Source of the DNA: Pseudogulbenkiania ferrooxidans 2002
GTDB taxonomy: Bacteria; Pseudomonadota; Gammaproteobacteria; Burkholderiales; Chromobacteriaceae
Assembly: GCF_000174355.1 (NCBI RefSeq)
Contig: NZ_ACIS01000003.1
Span: 248,001 to 312,000 of the forward strand
DNA length: 64,000 bases
Direction of reading: 5' to 3'
Below are positions 52,529 through 62,111 of this stretch, in pieces (positions within the stretch are counted from its first letter, which is position 1; each line of letters opens with the position of its first letter). The translations under genes were made by a program, and so were the position numbers. The notes under the pieces are model-generated. The model searched no databases and had not been told where the DNA came from. It saw only the letters and a list, made by a program, of their open reading frames with translations.

Positions 52529-52567
52529 AAACGCTTCGGCCAACCGGGAAGGTTGGCCGAAGCGTTT
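52529..52567. terminator. Bidirectional terminator from inverted candidate uptake sequences
   Basis: AAACGCTTCGGCCAACC (52529-52545) and GGTTGGCCGAAGCGTTT (52551-52567) form a perfect 17-base stem with a five-base loop and T runs on both outer sides. It separates the convergent chorismate mutase and MBL genes. The right arm holds a full AGGTTGGCCGAA; the left is one base short. Confidence 0.87.
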
Positions 52568-52579
52568 CAGGGCAGAGGA

Positions 52580-53356
52580 TCAAGCCAGCGGCACGCTGAC
52601 CTTCAGTCCGTCGTAGCCCACTTCCACCCCCGGCGGGCACTCCGCCGACAGCGCGTGGTATTCGAGGCCGTGCGTCATGTGGATCAGGATGGTGCGGCGG
52701 GCGCCGATGCGCTCGGCCCAGCGCAGCGAGTCGGCCACGCACAAGTGCGAGGGGTACGGCTCGCGTCGCAGGCAGTCGAGGAACAGCACCTCGAGCCCCT
52801 GCAGCTTCTCCAGGCTGTGCTCGGGGATGTCGGACAGGTCGGTGAGCCAGGCCACGTCGCCGATGCGCCAGCCCAGGCAGGGCCAACTGCCGTGCATCAG
52901 CGGGATCGGCGTCACCGTCACGCCGCCGAACCCGAACGGGCCACCCACCTCCTCGGTCAGCAGCACCGGTTTGTCCCAGGCCTTGGATGGCGCGTGCAGC
53001 GCGTAGTCGAAGCGGGAACGAACGTTGGCCAGCGTGAAGCTGTTGCCGAACAGCGTGATTGCCCCTTTTTTGACGTAGCAGAAGGCGCGCAGATCGTCGA
53101 TGCCGTTGAGGTGGTCGGCGTGCGGGTGGGTATAGAGCACCGCGTCGACCCGGGTGATGCCCTCGCGCAGCGCCTGGTGACGCAAGTCCGGCCCGGTGTC
53201 GATCAGGAAGGCGGTGTCGCCGACACGCAGGTAGGCGCTGGCGCGGCTGCGCCGGTTCCTCGGGTCAGGCGAGGTGCAGGTGGGGCAATCACAGCCGATG
53301 GCCGGGGTTCCGGAGCTGGACCCGCAGCCGAGGACGGTCAGTTCGACACTCGACAC
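52580..53356 (-). CDS. Metallo-beta-lactamase-fold hydrolase, PhnP/RNase Z-like
   Basis: The 258-residue protein has the metal site THPHADHLNGIDDL (HxHxDH, about residues 76-89), an AFLIDTGPDLRHQ strand, a second His in PLMHGSWPC and a final HMTHGLEYH. The N-terminus holds a structural zinc motif (GCDCPTCTSPDPRNRR) as in PhnP. PhnP is a cyclic phosphate phosphodiesterase; here the substrate is open, as no phn genes are near. The start is GTG at 53354-53356. Confidence 0.86.
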   Translation of the reverse strand: MSSVELTVLGCGSSSGTPAIGCDCPTCTSPDPRNRRSRASAYLRVGDTAFLIDTGPDLRHQALREGITRVDAVLYTHPHADHLNGIDDLRAFCYVKKGAITLFGNSFTLANVRSRFDYALHAPSKAWDKPVLLTEEVGGPFGFGGVTVTPIPLMHGSWPCLGWRIGDVAWLTDLSDIPEHSLEKLQGLEVLFLDCLRREPYPSHLCVADSLRWAERIGARRTILIHMTHGLEYHALSAECPPGVEVGYDGLKVSVPLA

Positions 53357-53369
53357 GACTACTCGCTTT

Positions 53370-53487
53370 CATTCCAGTACCACCTAGAAACGACAACAGC
53401 GGCGGCGGCGTTCTTTTGCCTGCGCCTCAGCTTTGTTGAACCCCGTCCTGCCGGGCTGCGTTGTCTCGTTTCGACGGTTTCCTGGAA
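53370..53487. repeat. TIR element, family member 6 (CATTCCA type)
   Basis: The left end has ATTCCAGTACC...TAGAAACGACAAC; the right end has GTTGTCTCGTTTCGACGG...CCTGGAAT. These ends match those at 30466-30630. A near-uptake sequence (11 of 12) lies at 53500-53511 immediately behind it. Confidence 0.6.
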
Positions 53488-53535
53488 TCACTCGTCAAAG
53501 GGTTGGCCGAAGGCCGGGGCCGCTCAGGCACCGGG

Positions 53536-54309
53536 TCACGGCCGCGGAATCTTGGCGAACAGGCGGAAGAAGTTGTCGGTGGTGGCTTGGGCCACCGCCT
53601 CGAAGCTCAGCCCGCGCAGTTCGGCGATATGTTCTGCGACATGCTTCACGTACGCCGGTTCATTGGTCTTGCCGCGAAACGGCACCGGCGCGAGGTAGGG
53701 CGAATCGGTTTCCACCAGCAAGCGGTCGAGCGGCACCTTCTGCGCCACCTCCTTCACCTGCAGCGCGTTCTTGAAGGTGACGATGCCGGACAGCGAGATG
53801 TAGAAGCCCAGGTCGAGCGCCTGCTGCGCCACCTCCCAGCTCTCGGTGAAGCAGTGCATCACCCCGCCCGCCTCGCCGGCGTTCTCCTCGCGCATCAGCT
53901 GCACGGTATCGGCGGCCGATTCGCGGGTGTGGATCACCAGCGGCAGGCCGACGCGGCGCGCGGCGCGGATGTGGGTGCGGAAGCGCTCGTGCTGCCAGGT
54001 AAGGTCGCCCTGGCACCAGTGGTAGTCGAGCCCGGTCTCGCCGATGCCGACCACCTTGGGGTGGGCGGCGTGCGCGACCAGTTCGTCCTCGCTGTACTCC
54101 TCGGCGTCCGGGTCGTCCGGGTGCACGCCGACGGTGGCGTACAGGTTGTCGTGCGCCTCGGCCAGCGCCAGCACCTCGGGGTATTTCGGGCGGCTGACGC
54201 CGATCACCAGGGCGTGGCTGACGCCGTTGTGGCGCATGTTCGCCAGCACTTCGGGCAGGCGCGCGGCGAGGTCGGGAAAATTGATGTGGCAGTGCGAATC
54301 GACAAGCAT
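53536..54309 (-). CDS. tatD: TatD-family metal-dependent deoxyribonuclease
   Basis: The 257-residue TIM barrel has the metal ligands of the family: DSHCHINF (about residues 4-11), GIGETGLDYH with Glu (about 88-97), VIHTRES (about 125-131), GGVMHCFTE (about 147-155) and LLVETDSPYLAP (about 201-212). TatD enzymes act on DNA and on D-aminoacyl groups. The gene ends the mltG-tmk-holB-pilZ-tatD line, an arrangement often seen in beta- and gammaproteobacteria. Confidence 0.93.
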   Translation of the reverse strand: MLVDSHCHINFPDLAARLPEVLANMRHNGVSHALVIGVSRPKYPEVLALAEAHDNLYATVGVHPDDPDAEEYSEDELVAHAAHPKVVGIGETGLDYHWCQGDLTWQHERFRTHIRAARRVGLPLVIHTRESAADTVQLMREENAGEAGGVMHCFTESWEVAQQALDLGFYISLSGIVTFKNALQVKEVAQKVPLDRLLVETDSPYLAPVPFRGKTNEPAYVKHVAEHIAELRGLSFEAVAQATTDNFFRLFAKIPRP

Positions 54310-54371
54310 GGTTGCATCCTGCGCGCCCGCCCGGCGGGCGCTTATGTTCTCTCGGCGGCATGGGCCGCTTC

Positions 54372-54468
54372 GAACCTGTTCACGATCAGTCGCGAGCGGC
54401 CTTCAGCGGGGTGAAGAGCAGCGCATGAGCCCCGATCAGGGACGCGCAGCAAGATCGGGAACAGGTTC
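54372..54468 (+). repeat. TIR element, family member 7 (short form)
   Basis: Perfect ends GAACCTGTTC (54372-54381) and GAACAGGTTC (54459-54468) enclose 77 bases. They match the flanks of 40392-40561, while its roughly 70-base core is missing. The right end touches the pilZ stop codon exactly, as in the longer copy next to lysA. Confidence 0.7.
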
Positions 54469-54849
54469 TTACATGGTATGGGTGGGACGGGTGGAGTTGA
54501 GCACACCGCCCAGCAAGGCCTCGATCTTGCTACGCGCCTGGCGCCCCTCGTCGCTGCCGGCGAACTCGACGCCGACGCCTTGGGCCAGGCTGTTGTTGGC
54601 GCCGGCCGGGGTGATCCACACCACCTTGCCTTGCACCGCCACCTTCTGCGGGTCGTCCATCAGCGTCAGCAGCAGGAACACCTCCTCGCCCAACGCCAGC
54701 GCCTTGCCGGTGGGGATGAAGATGCCGCCGTTGCGCAGGAAGGGCATGTAGGCGGCGTAGAGCGCGCCGCGCTCCTTGATGTGCAGCGACATGACGCCGG
54801 GGCGGTTGCCGTCCGGGCGAGTAACGACGTTCTCTTTCTCCAGTTCCAT
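54469..54849 (-). CDS. PilZ-domain protein
   Basis: The 126-residue protein has the type IV pilus PilZ pattern: VMSLHIKERGALYAAYMPFLRNGGIFIPT, EEVFLLLTLMDDP and VAVQGKVVWITPAGANNSLAQGVGVEF. The RxxxR c-di-GMP motif of canonical PilZ domains is not visible, so this is probably the pilus-biogenesis PilZ that binds partner proteins. It overlaps the usual place in the tmk-holB-pilZ-tatD group. The start follows GGAAAG. Confidence 0.9.
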   Translation of the reverse strand: MELEKENVVTRPDGNRPGVMSLHIKERGALYAAYMPFLRNGGIFIPTGKALALGEEVFLLLTLMDDPQKVAVQGKVVWITPAGANNSLAQGVGVEFAGSDEGRQARSKIEALLGGVLNSTRPTHTM

Positions 54850-54874
54850 GCGCCGGGCTTTCCTTGCAGTGGTT

Positions 54875-55882
54875 TCAGCGCGCGGCCGTGCGGGCCGCGA
54901 ACACGTTCAGATAGTCCATCAACAGCGCTTCGAGCTGCAAGCGTACGTTCAGCGTGTGCTGACCGAACGGGGCCAGCTGAATCAGGCTCTGGTAGCAGCC
55001 CATCAGCAAGGCGAGATCGGCACGCTCGGCCAGGGCCTGCAGTGCCGCCTGATGATCGGGATAATAGCGGAGTTGGCCCGCCAGCCTCAAACCGGCCAGA
55101 TCGTGCAACCACTTCTGCAGCCACTCCAGCGGCAGCGCCAGCGGCAGCTTGTGGCGGTCGATCTGCTCGGCGAGAGAAATGGCGTCGGCCAGCGTCGGCC
55201 GCGCCAGGGCGTCGAGGAACTGCTGGCGCAGCTTGGCCAGCGCCGCGTCGTGCTCGAACAGCGGCGTGCCGCCGTGGTGCGCCAGCTCGGTGCGGGCGTT
55301 GTCCACCCCGGCGGCGTCAAGCCAGGCCAGCGCCTCGCCTTGCGTCGGCGCCGTCAGCGGAAAGGCGCGGCAGCGGCTCTTGATGGTCGGCAGCAGCCGC
55401 TGCGGGGCGTGCGCCACCAACAGGAACAGCACCTCGGCGGGCGGCTCCTCGAGGATCTTCAGGAGCGCATTGGCCGCCGCCGGATTGAGCGCCTCGGCCG
55501 GCTCGACCAGCACGATGCGTCGTCCAGAGCGGTGCGCGGTCAGGTGGGCGAAGTCGATCACCTCGCGCACCGCCTCGATCTTGATCACCGGCAGCTTGCG
55601 CGTCGGCTTGCTGCCCTCCTTGGCCTCGTCCTCGTCGTCGCCCAGCGGCGTGAGACGGCGGAAGTCCGGGTGGCTGCCGTGGGCGAACCAGCGGCAGGCC
55701 TCGCACTGGCCGCAGGCAGCGTGGTCGGGGCGCGGCGATTCGCACAGCAGCGAGGCCGCCAAATGTTCGGCGAAGGCCAGCTTGCCGATGCCGCTGGGAC
55801 CGGTGAACAGCCAGGCGTTGGGCAGGCGCTCGCGTTCGCGGTTGAGGCGCTGCCAGTCGGCGGCTTGCCAGGGATAGAGCAT
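54875..55882 (-). CDS. holB: DNA polymerase III delta' subunit
   Basis: HolB is part of the clamp loader. The 335-residue protein has a P-loop-like GPSGIGKLAFAEHLA (about residues 28-42), a zinc module (HAACGQCEACRWF, about 54-66) and a RIVLVEPAEALNPAAANALLKILEEPP block (about 126-152) that holds the SRC motif partner; the SRC motif itself is IKSRCRAF (about 166-173). Its ATG shares one base with the tmk stop. Confidence 0.95.
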   Translation of the reverse strand: MLYPWQAADWQRLNRERERLPNAWLFTGPSGIGKLAFAEHLAASLLCESPRPDHAACGQCEACRWFAHGSHPDFRRLTPLGDDEDEAKEGSKPTRKLPVIKIEAVREVIDFAHLTAHRSGRRIVLVEPAEALNPAAANALLKILEEPPAEVLFLLVAHAPQRLLPTIKSRCRAFPLTAPTQGEALAWLDAAGVDNARTELAHHGGTPLFEHDAALAKLRQQFLDALARPTLADAISLAEQIDRHKLPLALPLEWLQKWLHDLAGLRLAGQLRYYPDHQAALQALAERADLALLMGCYQSLIQLAPFGQHTLNVRLQLEALLMDYLNVFAARTAAR

Positions 55883-56508
55883 CAGCGGCGCTCCCGCACG
55901 GCGTCGAGGCGGCGCATGACCTCGGCGCGCACCTGTTCGGGGGAACGGTTGGCGTCGACCACCGCGATACGCGGGTTGGCCGAAGCACGCTGCAGGTAGG
56001 CCGCGCGCACGCGGGCGTGGAAATCGGCCGCCTCCTGCTCAAAACGGTCGAGCACGCGCTCGCCACCGGCCATGCGCCGGGCGGCGACGTCGAGCGGCAC
56101 GTCGAACAGCAGCGTCAAGTCCGGCTGCAGCCCCTGCTGCACCCAGTCTTCCAGCGCCTCGATGCGTGCGAACGGCAGTCCGCGCCCGCCGCCCTGGTAG
56201 GCGAAGGTGGCGTCGGTGAAGCGGTCGGACACCACCCAACGGCCGGCGGCCAGCGCTGGTTCGATCACGCGCGCGATGTGTTCCTGGCGCGCGGCGAACA
56301 TCAGCAGCGTCTCGGTCTCCAGCGTCACCTCGGTGTCCACCGCCAGCAAGAGTTCGCGCAGCTTCTCGCCCAGCACCGTGCCGCCGGGCTCGCGCGTGAA
56401 CACGGCGTCGATGCCCTGTTCGGCCAACCAGTCACGCACCGCGGCGAGCTGGGTGCTCTTGCCGGCCCCGTCCACGCCTTCCAGCGTGATGAATGTTCCG
56501 CGCCGCAT
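55882..56508 (-). CDS. tmk: Thymidylate kinase
   Basis: Tmk converts dTMP to dTDP. The 208-residue protein has the P-loop [12 protein letters not shown] (about residues 8-19), the DRF-containing [19 protein letters not shown] (about 91-109) and the dTMP-binding [14 protein letters not shown] (about 38-51). It overlaps mltG by one base at its start and holB by one base at its end, showing tight translational coupling. A near-uptake sequence is at 55973-55984, another (reverse) at 56419-56430. Confidence 0.96.
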   Translation of the reverse strand: MRRGTFITLEGVDGAGKSTQLAAVRDWLAEQGIDAVFTREPGGTVLGEKLRELLLAVDTEVTLETETLLMFAARQEHIARVIEPALAAGRWVVSDRFTDATFAYQGGGRGLPFARIEALEDWVQQGLQPDLTLLFDVPLDVAARRMAGGERVLDRFEQEAADFHARVRAAYLQRASANPRIAVVDANRSPEQVRAEVMRRLDAVRERR

Positions 56509-57503
56509 CAGGAGCCTTTCTTCAGGATGAATTGGCGCACCGCGCCGTTGTGTTCGTCCAGGGTTTCGGAGAAATGCGTGGTGCCGTCGCCGCGCGCGAC
56601 GAAGTACAGCGCGCGCGTGTCCGCCGGATGCGCCGCGGCGTCGAGCGCCGCCCGCCCCGGCAGGGCGATCGGCGTCGGCGTCAGGCCGGAGCGGGTGTAG
56701 GTGTTGTACGGGGTGTCGCGGCGCAGGCCGGCCTTGCCGATGTTGCCCTGGTAGCTGGCCCCCATGCCGTAGATCACCGCCGGGTCGGTCTGCAGGCGCA
56801 TGCCGATCCTGAGGCGGTTGAGGAACACCGCCGCCACCTGCGCCCGGTCGCTCTCGCGCGAGGTTTCCTTCTCCACCAGGCTCGCCATGATCAGCAGCTC
56901 GTAGGGCGAGGCGTACGGCAGGTCGGGACGGCGCGCCAGCCAGATGCTCTCCAGCTGCTGCTGCATGGTGCGGTAGGCGCGGCGGTAGACCTCGAGATCG
57001 CTCGAGCCCGGGACGTAGAAATAGGTGCTGGGGAAGAACAGGCCTTCCGGATGCGCCTCGCTGGCGCCGATTTCGCGCAGGATCTGCTCGTCGCTCCAGC
57101 TGGCGGTGACGTGCTGCAGGTCGGGCTCGCTGGCCAGGGCCTGGCGGAACTGGCGGAAGGTCCAGCCCTCGATCGCCGTCACGCTGGCCTGGTCCGGATT
57201 GCCCTGGGCGAAGCGGCGCAGCACTTCCCACATCGCCACCGGGCGGGAAAATTCGTACAGGCCGGCCTTCACCTTGCGATCGGTGCCGCTGATGCGCATC
57301 AGCGCCACCATCACCCAGCGGTTGCGGATCATGCCGTCCTGGTCCAGCGCGCGCGCCACCTGGCCCAGCGTGCGGTTGGCGCCGACGGCGATACTATAGG
57401 GCGCCTTGGGCAGCGGGACCGGCACGGCCACCACCCAGGCGAGCCACAGCGCGAGCAGTGCCGCCAGGGAGGCAGTCATGCGGAAGAAAAACTTGTGCAT
57501 CAT
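56508..57503 (-). CDS. mltG: Endolytic murein transglycosylase MltG
   Basis: MltG cuts nascent glycan strands and ends their growth. The 331-residue YceG-fold protein has one N-terminal membrane segment (about residues 9-27), a LysM-like stretch near 50-130 and the catalytic glutamate in [16 protein letters not shown] (about residue 213). The motifs [11 protein letters not shown] and PYNTY are also present. Two consecutive ATG codons (57498-57503) offer starts. It heads the mltG-tmk-holB operon. Confidence 0.93.
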   Translation of the reverse strand: MMHKFFFRMTASLAALLALWLAWVVAVPVPLPKAPYSIAVGANRTLGQVARALDQDGMIRNRWVMVALMRISGTDRKVKAGLYEFSRPVAMWEVLRRFAQGNPDQASVTAIEGWTFRQFRQALASEPDLQHVTASWSDEQILREIGASEAHPEGLFFPSTYFYVPGSSDLEVYRRAYRTMQQQLESIWLARRPDLPYASPYELLIMASLVEKETSRESDRAQVAAVFLNRLRIGMRLQTDPAVIYGMGASYQGNIGKAGLRRDTPYNTYTRSGLTPTPIALPGRAALDAAAHPADTRALYFVARGDGTTHFSETLDEHNGAVRQFILKKGS

Positions 57504-57696
57504 GTTCAGATCAAGTTGGATGGACTGGCCGGCGGCGGGTCCGGCTGGTTTGGCGAAGCATCAATCATACCATGCCGCCTCTTGCGCACGTTTCGCCGCG
57601 AACCCGAATGGGACCGGGCCGGGGGCGGCAAGTTCGTCCCCTCGGCAACGCCTCGCGGTGGCCCGCGCCAGCCGCCGCCGCGCTATGATACCGGGC

Positions 57697-58440
57697 ATGG
57701 ATACCACGACATTCGCCGCCCCCCTGCTCCAGGCCTACCGCGAGCATCGCGCCGTGACGGTGGCCGCCGACGCCGGCCCCGCCAGCCGCGAACAGGCTTA
57801 CGCCACGCAACGGGCGATCTGGCAGACCCTGGTCGGCCAAGCCCGCCCCACGGCATGGAAAGTGGGCGCCCCGACGCGCGAAGCCGAACCCACCGCCGCG
57901 CCGATCTTTCCGCACCGCATCGCCGCCTCTGGCACCCACTTGCCCGCCGCCTCGTTTCTTGGCCTGGGGATCGAGGCCGAAATCGCGGTGCGCTTCGGCC
58001 GCGACCTGCCGCCACGTGCCACGCGCTACACCCGCGACGAGATTCTCGACGCGATCGCCAGCGTCCACGTCGCCATCGAACTGATCGACACCCGGCTCGC
58101 CGCCCCCAAGGTGGCCGGTCCGCTGTGGAGCCTGGCCGACAACCTGGTGAATGGCGGCCTGATCGTCGGCGACGCCATACCGCAGTGGCGCGAACTGGAT
58201 TTTGCCGCGCTCACCGTGCGTGTTTCGGCCAACGGCGGAGTGCGCGCCGAAACACAAGGCCGCCCGCCGCTCGACGACCTGTTCTTCTGCCTGCCATGGT
58301 GGATCGACCACGTCGGCGGGGCGCAGGCGGGAGACATCGTGGCGACCGGCGCCTGGAACGGCATGCACCCGGTGGGGCTGCCGGTCACAGTCCGTGTCGA
58401 CTTCGTCGGCGTCGGCAGCGCCGAGGCGCGCATCGGCTAA
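57697..58440 (+). CDS. 2-keto-4-pentenoate hydratase-family protein
   Basis: The 247-residue protein has the MhpD/FAH-like fold: AWKVGAPTREA (about residues 53-63), the metal-binding GLGIEAEIAVRFGRDLP (about 89-105), IELIDTRL (about 127-134) and the final GDIVATGAWNGMHPVGLPV. Members hydrate or decarboxylate 2-keto-acids in aromatic breakdown, yet no other pathway genes are nearby. The ATG at 57697 is preferred; an in-frame ATG lies 12 bases before. Confidence 0.8.
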   Translation: MDTTTFAAPLLQAYREHRAVTVAADAGPASREQAYATQRAIWQTLVGQARPTAWKVGAPTREAEPTAAPIFPHRIAASGTHLPAASFLGLGIEAEIAVRFGRDLPPRATRYTRDEILDAIASVHVAIELIDTRLAAPKVAGPLWSLADNLVNGGLIVGDAIPQWRELDFAALTVRVSANGGVRAETQGRPPLDDLFFCLPWWIDHVGGAQAGDIVATGAWNGMHPVGLPVTVRVDFVGVGSAEARIG

Positions 58441-58604
58441 GCCCATCGTCGGCAAGGAAAGGGCTGGATACGAATTTCAGCCGACGGTCGACGCCCGTCC
58501 GACGTCGAAACCGTCTCCTCCCTCGCCTCCCGGGACGGAGCGGTCATCCCGGTTTGCCTCCTGCTACGGCCGCCAGGAACGACCAAGACGAGGAAAAGAG
58601 GGAC

Positions 58605-59102
58605 ATGCCGCACCATCATCCACCCCGTCGTGATCGGACGTGGCCCGCCACGGCGGTGCTCGCCGGCCTCGTGGCCGGCAGCGTCGCCGCCGCGGCGCAG
58701 CTGGCACTGTGGTGGCTGACGTCGGTCCCCCTGCTGGCGACCCTACTGCGCGACGCGCGCCTGACGGCCGCCATCGCCATGGGAGTGAGCGTACTCGCTC
58801 CCGTGCCGGCGTGGCGTGGGGACGTATGGCTGCTGGCGACGCTGATCCACTTCGCCCTGTCCATCGCCTACGCCGTACCGGTGAGCCTGCTGGCCGGACG
58901 CCAGCGGGCGGGCGTCGAGCTCCTTGCCGGCGCCGGCTACGGGGCGCTCATCTATGGCGTCAACCTGTATGGTTTCACCACGCTCTTTCCCTGGTTCTCG
59001 GCCTCGCGCGGCGGCGTGACGCTGCTCACCCACCTGGTCTTCGGCAGCGTGCTGGTGGGGGTTTGCCGTTGGTGCGCGCGGCATTCCGGCCCCGCCGCCT
59101 GA
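58605..59102 (+). CDS. Four-helix membrane protein of unknown function
   Basis: The 165-residue protein has a His/Pro/Arg-rich start (MPHHHPPRRDRTW) and about four membrane segments (VLAGLVAGSVAAAAQLALWWL, TAAIAMGVSVLAPVP, LLATLIHFALSIAYAVPVSLL, LLTHLVFGSVLVGVC). A conserved-looking YGALIYGVNLYGFTTLFPWF follows the third. AGGAAAAGAGGGAC precedes the ATG. I cannot assign a family with confidence. Confidence 0.65.
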   Translation: MPHHHPPRRDRTWPATAVLAGLVAGSVAAAAQLALWWLTSVPLLATLLRDARLTAAIAMGVSVLAPVPAWRGDVWLLATLIHFALSIAYAVPVSLLAGRQRAGVELLAGAGYGALIYGVNLYGFTTLFPWFSASRGGVTLLTHLVFGSVLVGVCRWCARHSGPAA

Positions 59103-59270
59103 GTCCACCGCCGCCCGCTCCTGGCCCCCCCCCCCCAACGGCGTGGCGAAGTCATGGGGCCTCAATCACGCAACAGACCGTCGCCACGCGTATATCATCA
59201 AAAGCAGGCTGAGCATCGGCTCGCCTCGAATTTCTTCCCCCTCGCCAACCCCGCAACGGATGAGCGGTAC

Positions 59271-61901
59271 ATGGGCATTGGTTCTGGACTGACATCTTCT
59301 CTACACCGCTATCGCTGGCTGATCGTGCTGGCGCTGCTCCCGCTCGGCCTCCTGCTGGCGGTGGCGGCGGCCGCCTATACCCTCGGCGTGCGCGCCCAGC
59401 AAGTGGGCTGGCAGGACGGACTGGAACTGACCGGCTGGCAGCGGCTGCAAAACGGCTGCGTCCAGGCCCAGGGCGAACGCCTGCGGGTCACGCGCTGGTA
59501 CCCGCTCACGCTCCATGTCAGCCGTATGAGCCTGCCGCGCTGCGCCACCGGACCGTTCCAGGAGCCGGCGCCGCCCCCCTGGACGCCGCCGCTCGACCTC
59601 GCCATCGACGCCCTCGTCCTGCCCGGCCTGCCGCCACTAGCGGTGAAGGTGAGCCAGCGCGCGCAACGCTGGCAGGCGCAGGTGCAGTTCCGTCACAGCC
59701 AGGCCCGTGCGCTCTACGAGCGCGGCTCCGGGCGCTGGACGCTGCAAGGACAGATACAGCCAGCCGACCTCTCCCCGCCGGTACTGGGCACGCTGGCCGT
59801 ATCCGGCCAGGGCGTGTGGCAGGAACAGCGTCTGGAAGGATCATTGCAGGCTCAGGGTCGGCAGCTGGGTTATGCCGGTCAGGCCCGACGCGCCGACGCG
59901 GCGCTATCGGCCCGCCTCGCCGCCCGGCGCTGGCAACTCGACGCCGAACTGGGCGCACCGCTGGCACTCGGTGCGGACTGGAGCCTGCAAGCCCGGCAAG
60001 GACTGCACGCCAGTGGCAATCTGCAAGGGGTGCAGTCGCTGCATCTGGACCTGCTGGCGAGCGGTCCGCAAGGCAAGGTACGCCTCGAGCTTGATACCGC
60101 CGGTGCCGGGGCGGCACACGGCCCGGGCCGACTGACGCTCACCGGCCCCGCCCTGGCCGGCGAGGTGCCCCTGCGCTGGAGCCGGCAACAGTTGGAGCTG
60201 CTGCCGGCAAGCTTGCGGCTGCCTGGGGAACTGCGCCTGAGCTGGTCCCGCCCCCTCACCGTGCCGCTGGCCGCACGCGGCGACAGCGCCATCACCGCCG
60301 AAGTGCAGTACCAGAATCTGCGCGTCAACACCGTCGACAGCCGCCTGTCCTGGCAGCAAGCCCGGTGGGAGTGGCAAGGACGGCTCGACCTCACCGGCAA
60401 CAGCGCCGGCGTCGACCTCGCGGGGACATGGCAGGGCCGTATTGATGCCGGCGGCTTGAGCGGCGCTCCCGCCCGCCTCACGCTGAGCCGGCCCGACCTC
60501 AAGCTGGCGCTGCGCGTGCCCGTGGCCAGCCTGCGCCCGCCGCGCTGGGCGGCGCCGGTCGAGTTCGATGGCCACTATGGCCAGTTCCCGCTCCAGGGTA
60601 CGCTCCAGGTCGGCTACGAACGAGAGCGCTGGCAAGGTACGCTGGATGGCCGCTCGCGGCTGCCGTTCTACACCCAGGGCGGCGAGCTGCAGTTGACACT
60701 GCCCTGGCACGGCCAACAGGGACAGTGGTTTCTGGATAGTGGCAGCCGCGTGACGATTGCCAAGGGGCTGATTGGCAGCACTCTGGTCAAGCCGATCGCC
60801 GTCAGCGCCAGCACGCCGCTGCGCTTATCCCCACAAGGCGTCTTCGGCGAGTTGCGGCTGCAGGCCGACGGCGTCGTGGCAACGCGCGGAACCCTGCCAC
60901 CGCTCGACGGGCAACTCAGCGCGGCCGGGATGCAGGGCCGCGCCAGCCTGCGTATCCCGGCATGGCAATCCACACTCGCCGTGAGCGCTACGCGCCTTGC
61001 CCAAGCCAAGAAAACCGGCGTGCAAGGCACGCTGGAACTGAGCTCGCCGTTGTCGCCCGCCATGAGTCGCGGCCTTGGGGTCACCCTGCAGCAAGGCCGT
61101 GTCACCGGCCAGGGACGCTGGCAGTGGCTGGGGAGCGGACAGATGCAAGGCACGCTCTCGGCCTCCGGGGTCGCGCTCGACTGGGGCGGCATCCAGGCGA
61201 CGGGGGGCAGCGGCAGCGCGCATGTCGAATTCGGCCAGGAGGGCCTGAAGCTGGCCAGCGCCGGCCCGATCACGCTGGCCGAACTCGACCTCGGCACGCG
61301 CGTGCGCAACGTCCGCCTCACGGCGCAATCCGACCTCAGCACCTGGCAGCTCGCCGATGTCCACGCCGAGGTACTGGGCGGGCAGATGAACGCCGCCAGC
61401 CTGCAATGGCCCTCGCCGCAGTATCAGCCGGTGACGGTGAGCCACATCGACCTGGCCGAGGTGGCCGCCCTGCAAAACGATCCGGAGCCGACCGTGCAGC
61501 TCGCCGGCCGCGTGGGCGGCCTGCTGCCGCTGCAGCTGACGAAAGACTCCCTGGCGCTGCAGGGGGGCCTGATCCGCAACGAAGGCCCGCTGGTGCTCAA
61601 GGTCCAGCCCTCCGCCGGCGTCGGCGCCATGGGCCAGTCCAACCGCGCGGTGCAACTGGCGCTGGACACGCTGGGCCATCTGGCGATCAACGATTTCCAG
61701 GCCCGCCTGGACATGCCGCCGGACGGCTGGCTCGACGCGGCGGTGACCATCAAGGGACAGAACCCGCAACAAAATGGCCAACCAGTCGTACTAAACTATA
61801 CGCATCGGGAAAATCTGTTCGAGCTGTTACGCAGCCTGCGTATCGGCGATGAACTCTCCCGCCGGGTATTGAACCGAAAGCCGGCGGAGCGTTCTCACTG
61901 A
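59271..61901 (+). CDS. ydbH: YdbH-type AsmA-like envelope protein
   Basis: The 876-residue protein has one N-terminal inner-membrane segment (about residues 15-37). A very long beta-rich periplasmic part follows, with a C-terminal AsmA-like/DctA-YdbH region (QNGQPVVLNYTHRENLFELLRSLRI). In E. coli YdbH bridges the periplasm and carries phospholipid to the outer membrane together with YnbE and YdbL. All three are present here in that order on one strand, and the length is close to the E. coli protein. The start follows GGATGAGCGG. Sequence conservation is low, as expected for the family. Confidence 0.87.
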   Translation: MGIGSGLTSSLHRYRWLIVLALLPLGLLLAVAAAAYTLGVRAQQVGWQDGLELTGWQRLQNGCVQAQGERLRVTRWYPLTLHVSRMSLPRCATGPFQEPAPPPWTPPLDLAIDALVLPGLPPLAVKVSQRAQRWQAQVQFRHSQARALYERGSGRWTLQGQIQPADLSPPVLGTLAVSGQGVWQEQRLEGSLQAQGRQLGYAGQARRADAALSARLAARRWQLDAELGAPLALGADWSLQARQGLHASGNLQGVQSLHLDLLASGPQGKVRLELDTAGAGAAHGPGRLTLTGPALAGEVPLRWSRQQLELLPASLRLPGELRLSWSRPLTVPLAARGDSAITAEVQYQNLRVNTVDSRLSWQQARWEWQGRLDLTGNSAGVDLAGTWQGRIDAGGLSGAPARLTLSRPDLKLALRVPVASLRPPRWAAPVEFDGHYGQFPLQGTLQVGYERERWQGTLDGRSRLPFYTQGGELQLTLPWHGQQGQWFLDSGSRVTIAKGLIGSTLVKPIAVSASTPLRLSPQGVFGELRLQADGVVATRGTLPPLDGQLSAAGMQGRASLRIPAWQSTLAVSATRLAQAKKTGVQGTLELSSPLSPAMSRGLGVTLQQGRVTGQGRWQWLGSGQMQGTLSASGVALDWGGIQATGGSGSAHVEFGQEGLKLASAGPITLAELDLGTRVRNVRLTAQSDLSTWQLADVHAEVLGGQMNAASLQWPSPQYQPVTVSHIDLAEVAALQNDPEPTVQLAGRVGGLLPLQLTKDSLALQGGLIRNEGPLVLKVQPSAGVGAMGQSNRAVQLALDTLGHLAINDFQARLDMPPDGWLDAAVTIKGQNPQQNGQPVVLNYTHRENLFELLRSLRIGDELSRRVLNRKPAERSH

Positions 61902-61922
61902 CATGACGTTGGAGGACTCATC

Positions 61923-62102
61923 ATGAACCCCGTTTGGCTGCTGGCCCTGCTGCCCCTGGCCGCGTGTACCCCCCGGGTCGCACTGGAGGCCCCCAAGGAA
62001 CCGATCACGATCAATCTGAACGTGAAGATCGATCACGAAATTCGCCTCAAGGTGGAAAAGGATGTCGATAAACTCATCAGCGAAGACAGCGCATTGTTCT
62101 AG
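61923..62102 (+). CDS. ynbE: YnbE-type outer-membrane lipoprotein
   Basis: The 59-residue product has a lipoprotein signal peptide MNPVWLLALLPLAAC with the lipobox Cys at residue 15. A short amphipathic tail follows (ITINLNVKIDHEIRLKVEKDVDKLI). E. coli YnbE stacks beta strands and joins the YdbH bridge to the outer membrane. The gene lies 21 bases after ydbH and 9 before ydbL; GGAGGA before the ATG supports it. Confidence 0.9.
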   Translation: MNPVWLLALLPLAACTPRVALEAPKEPITINLNVKIDHEIRLKVEKDVDKLISEDSALF

Positions 62103-62111
62103 GAGCACGCC

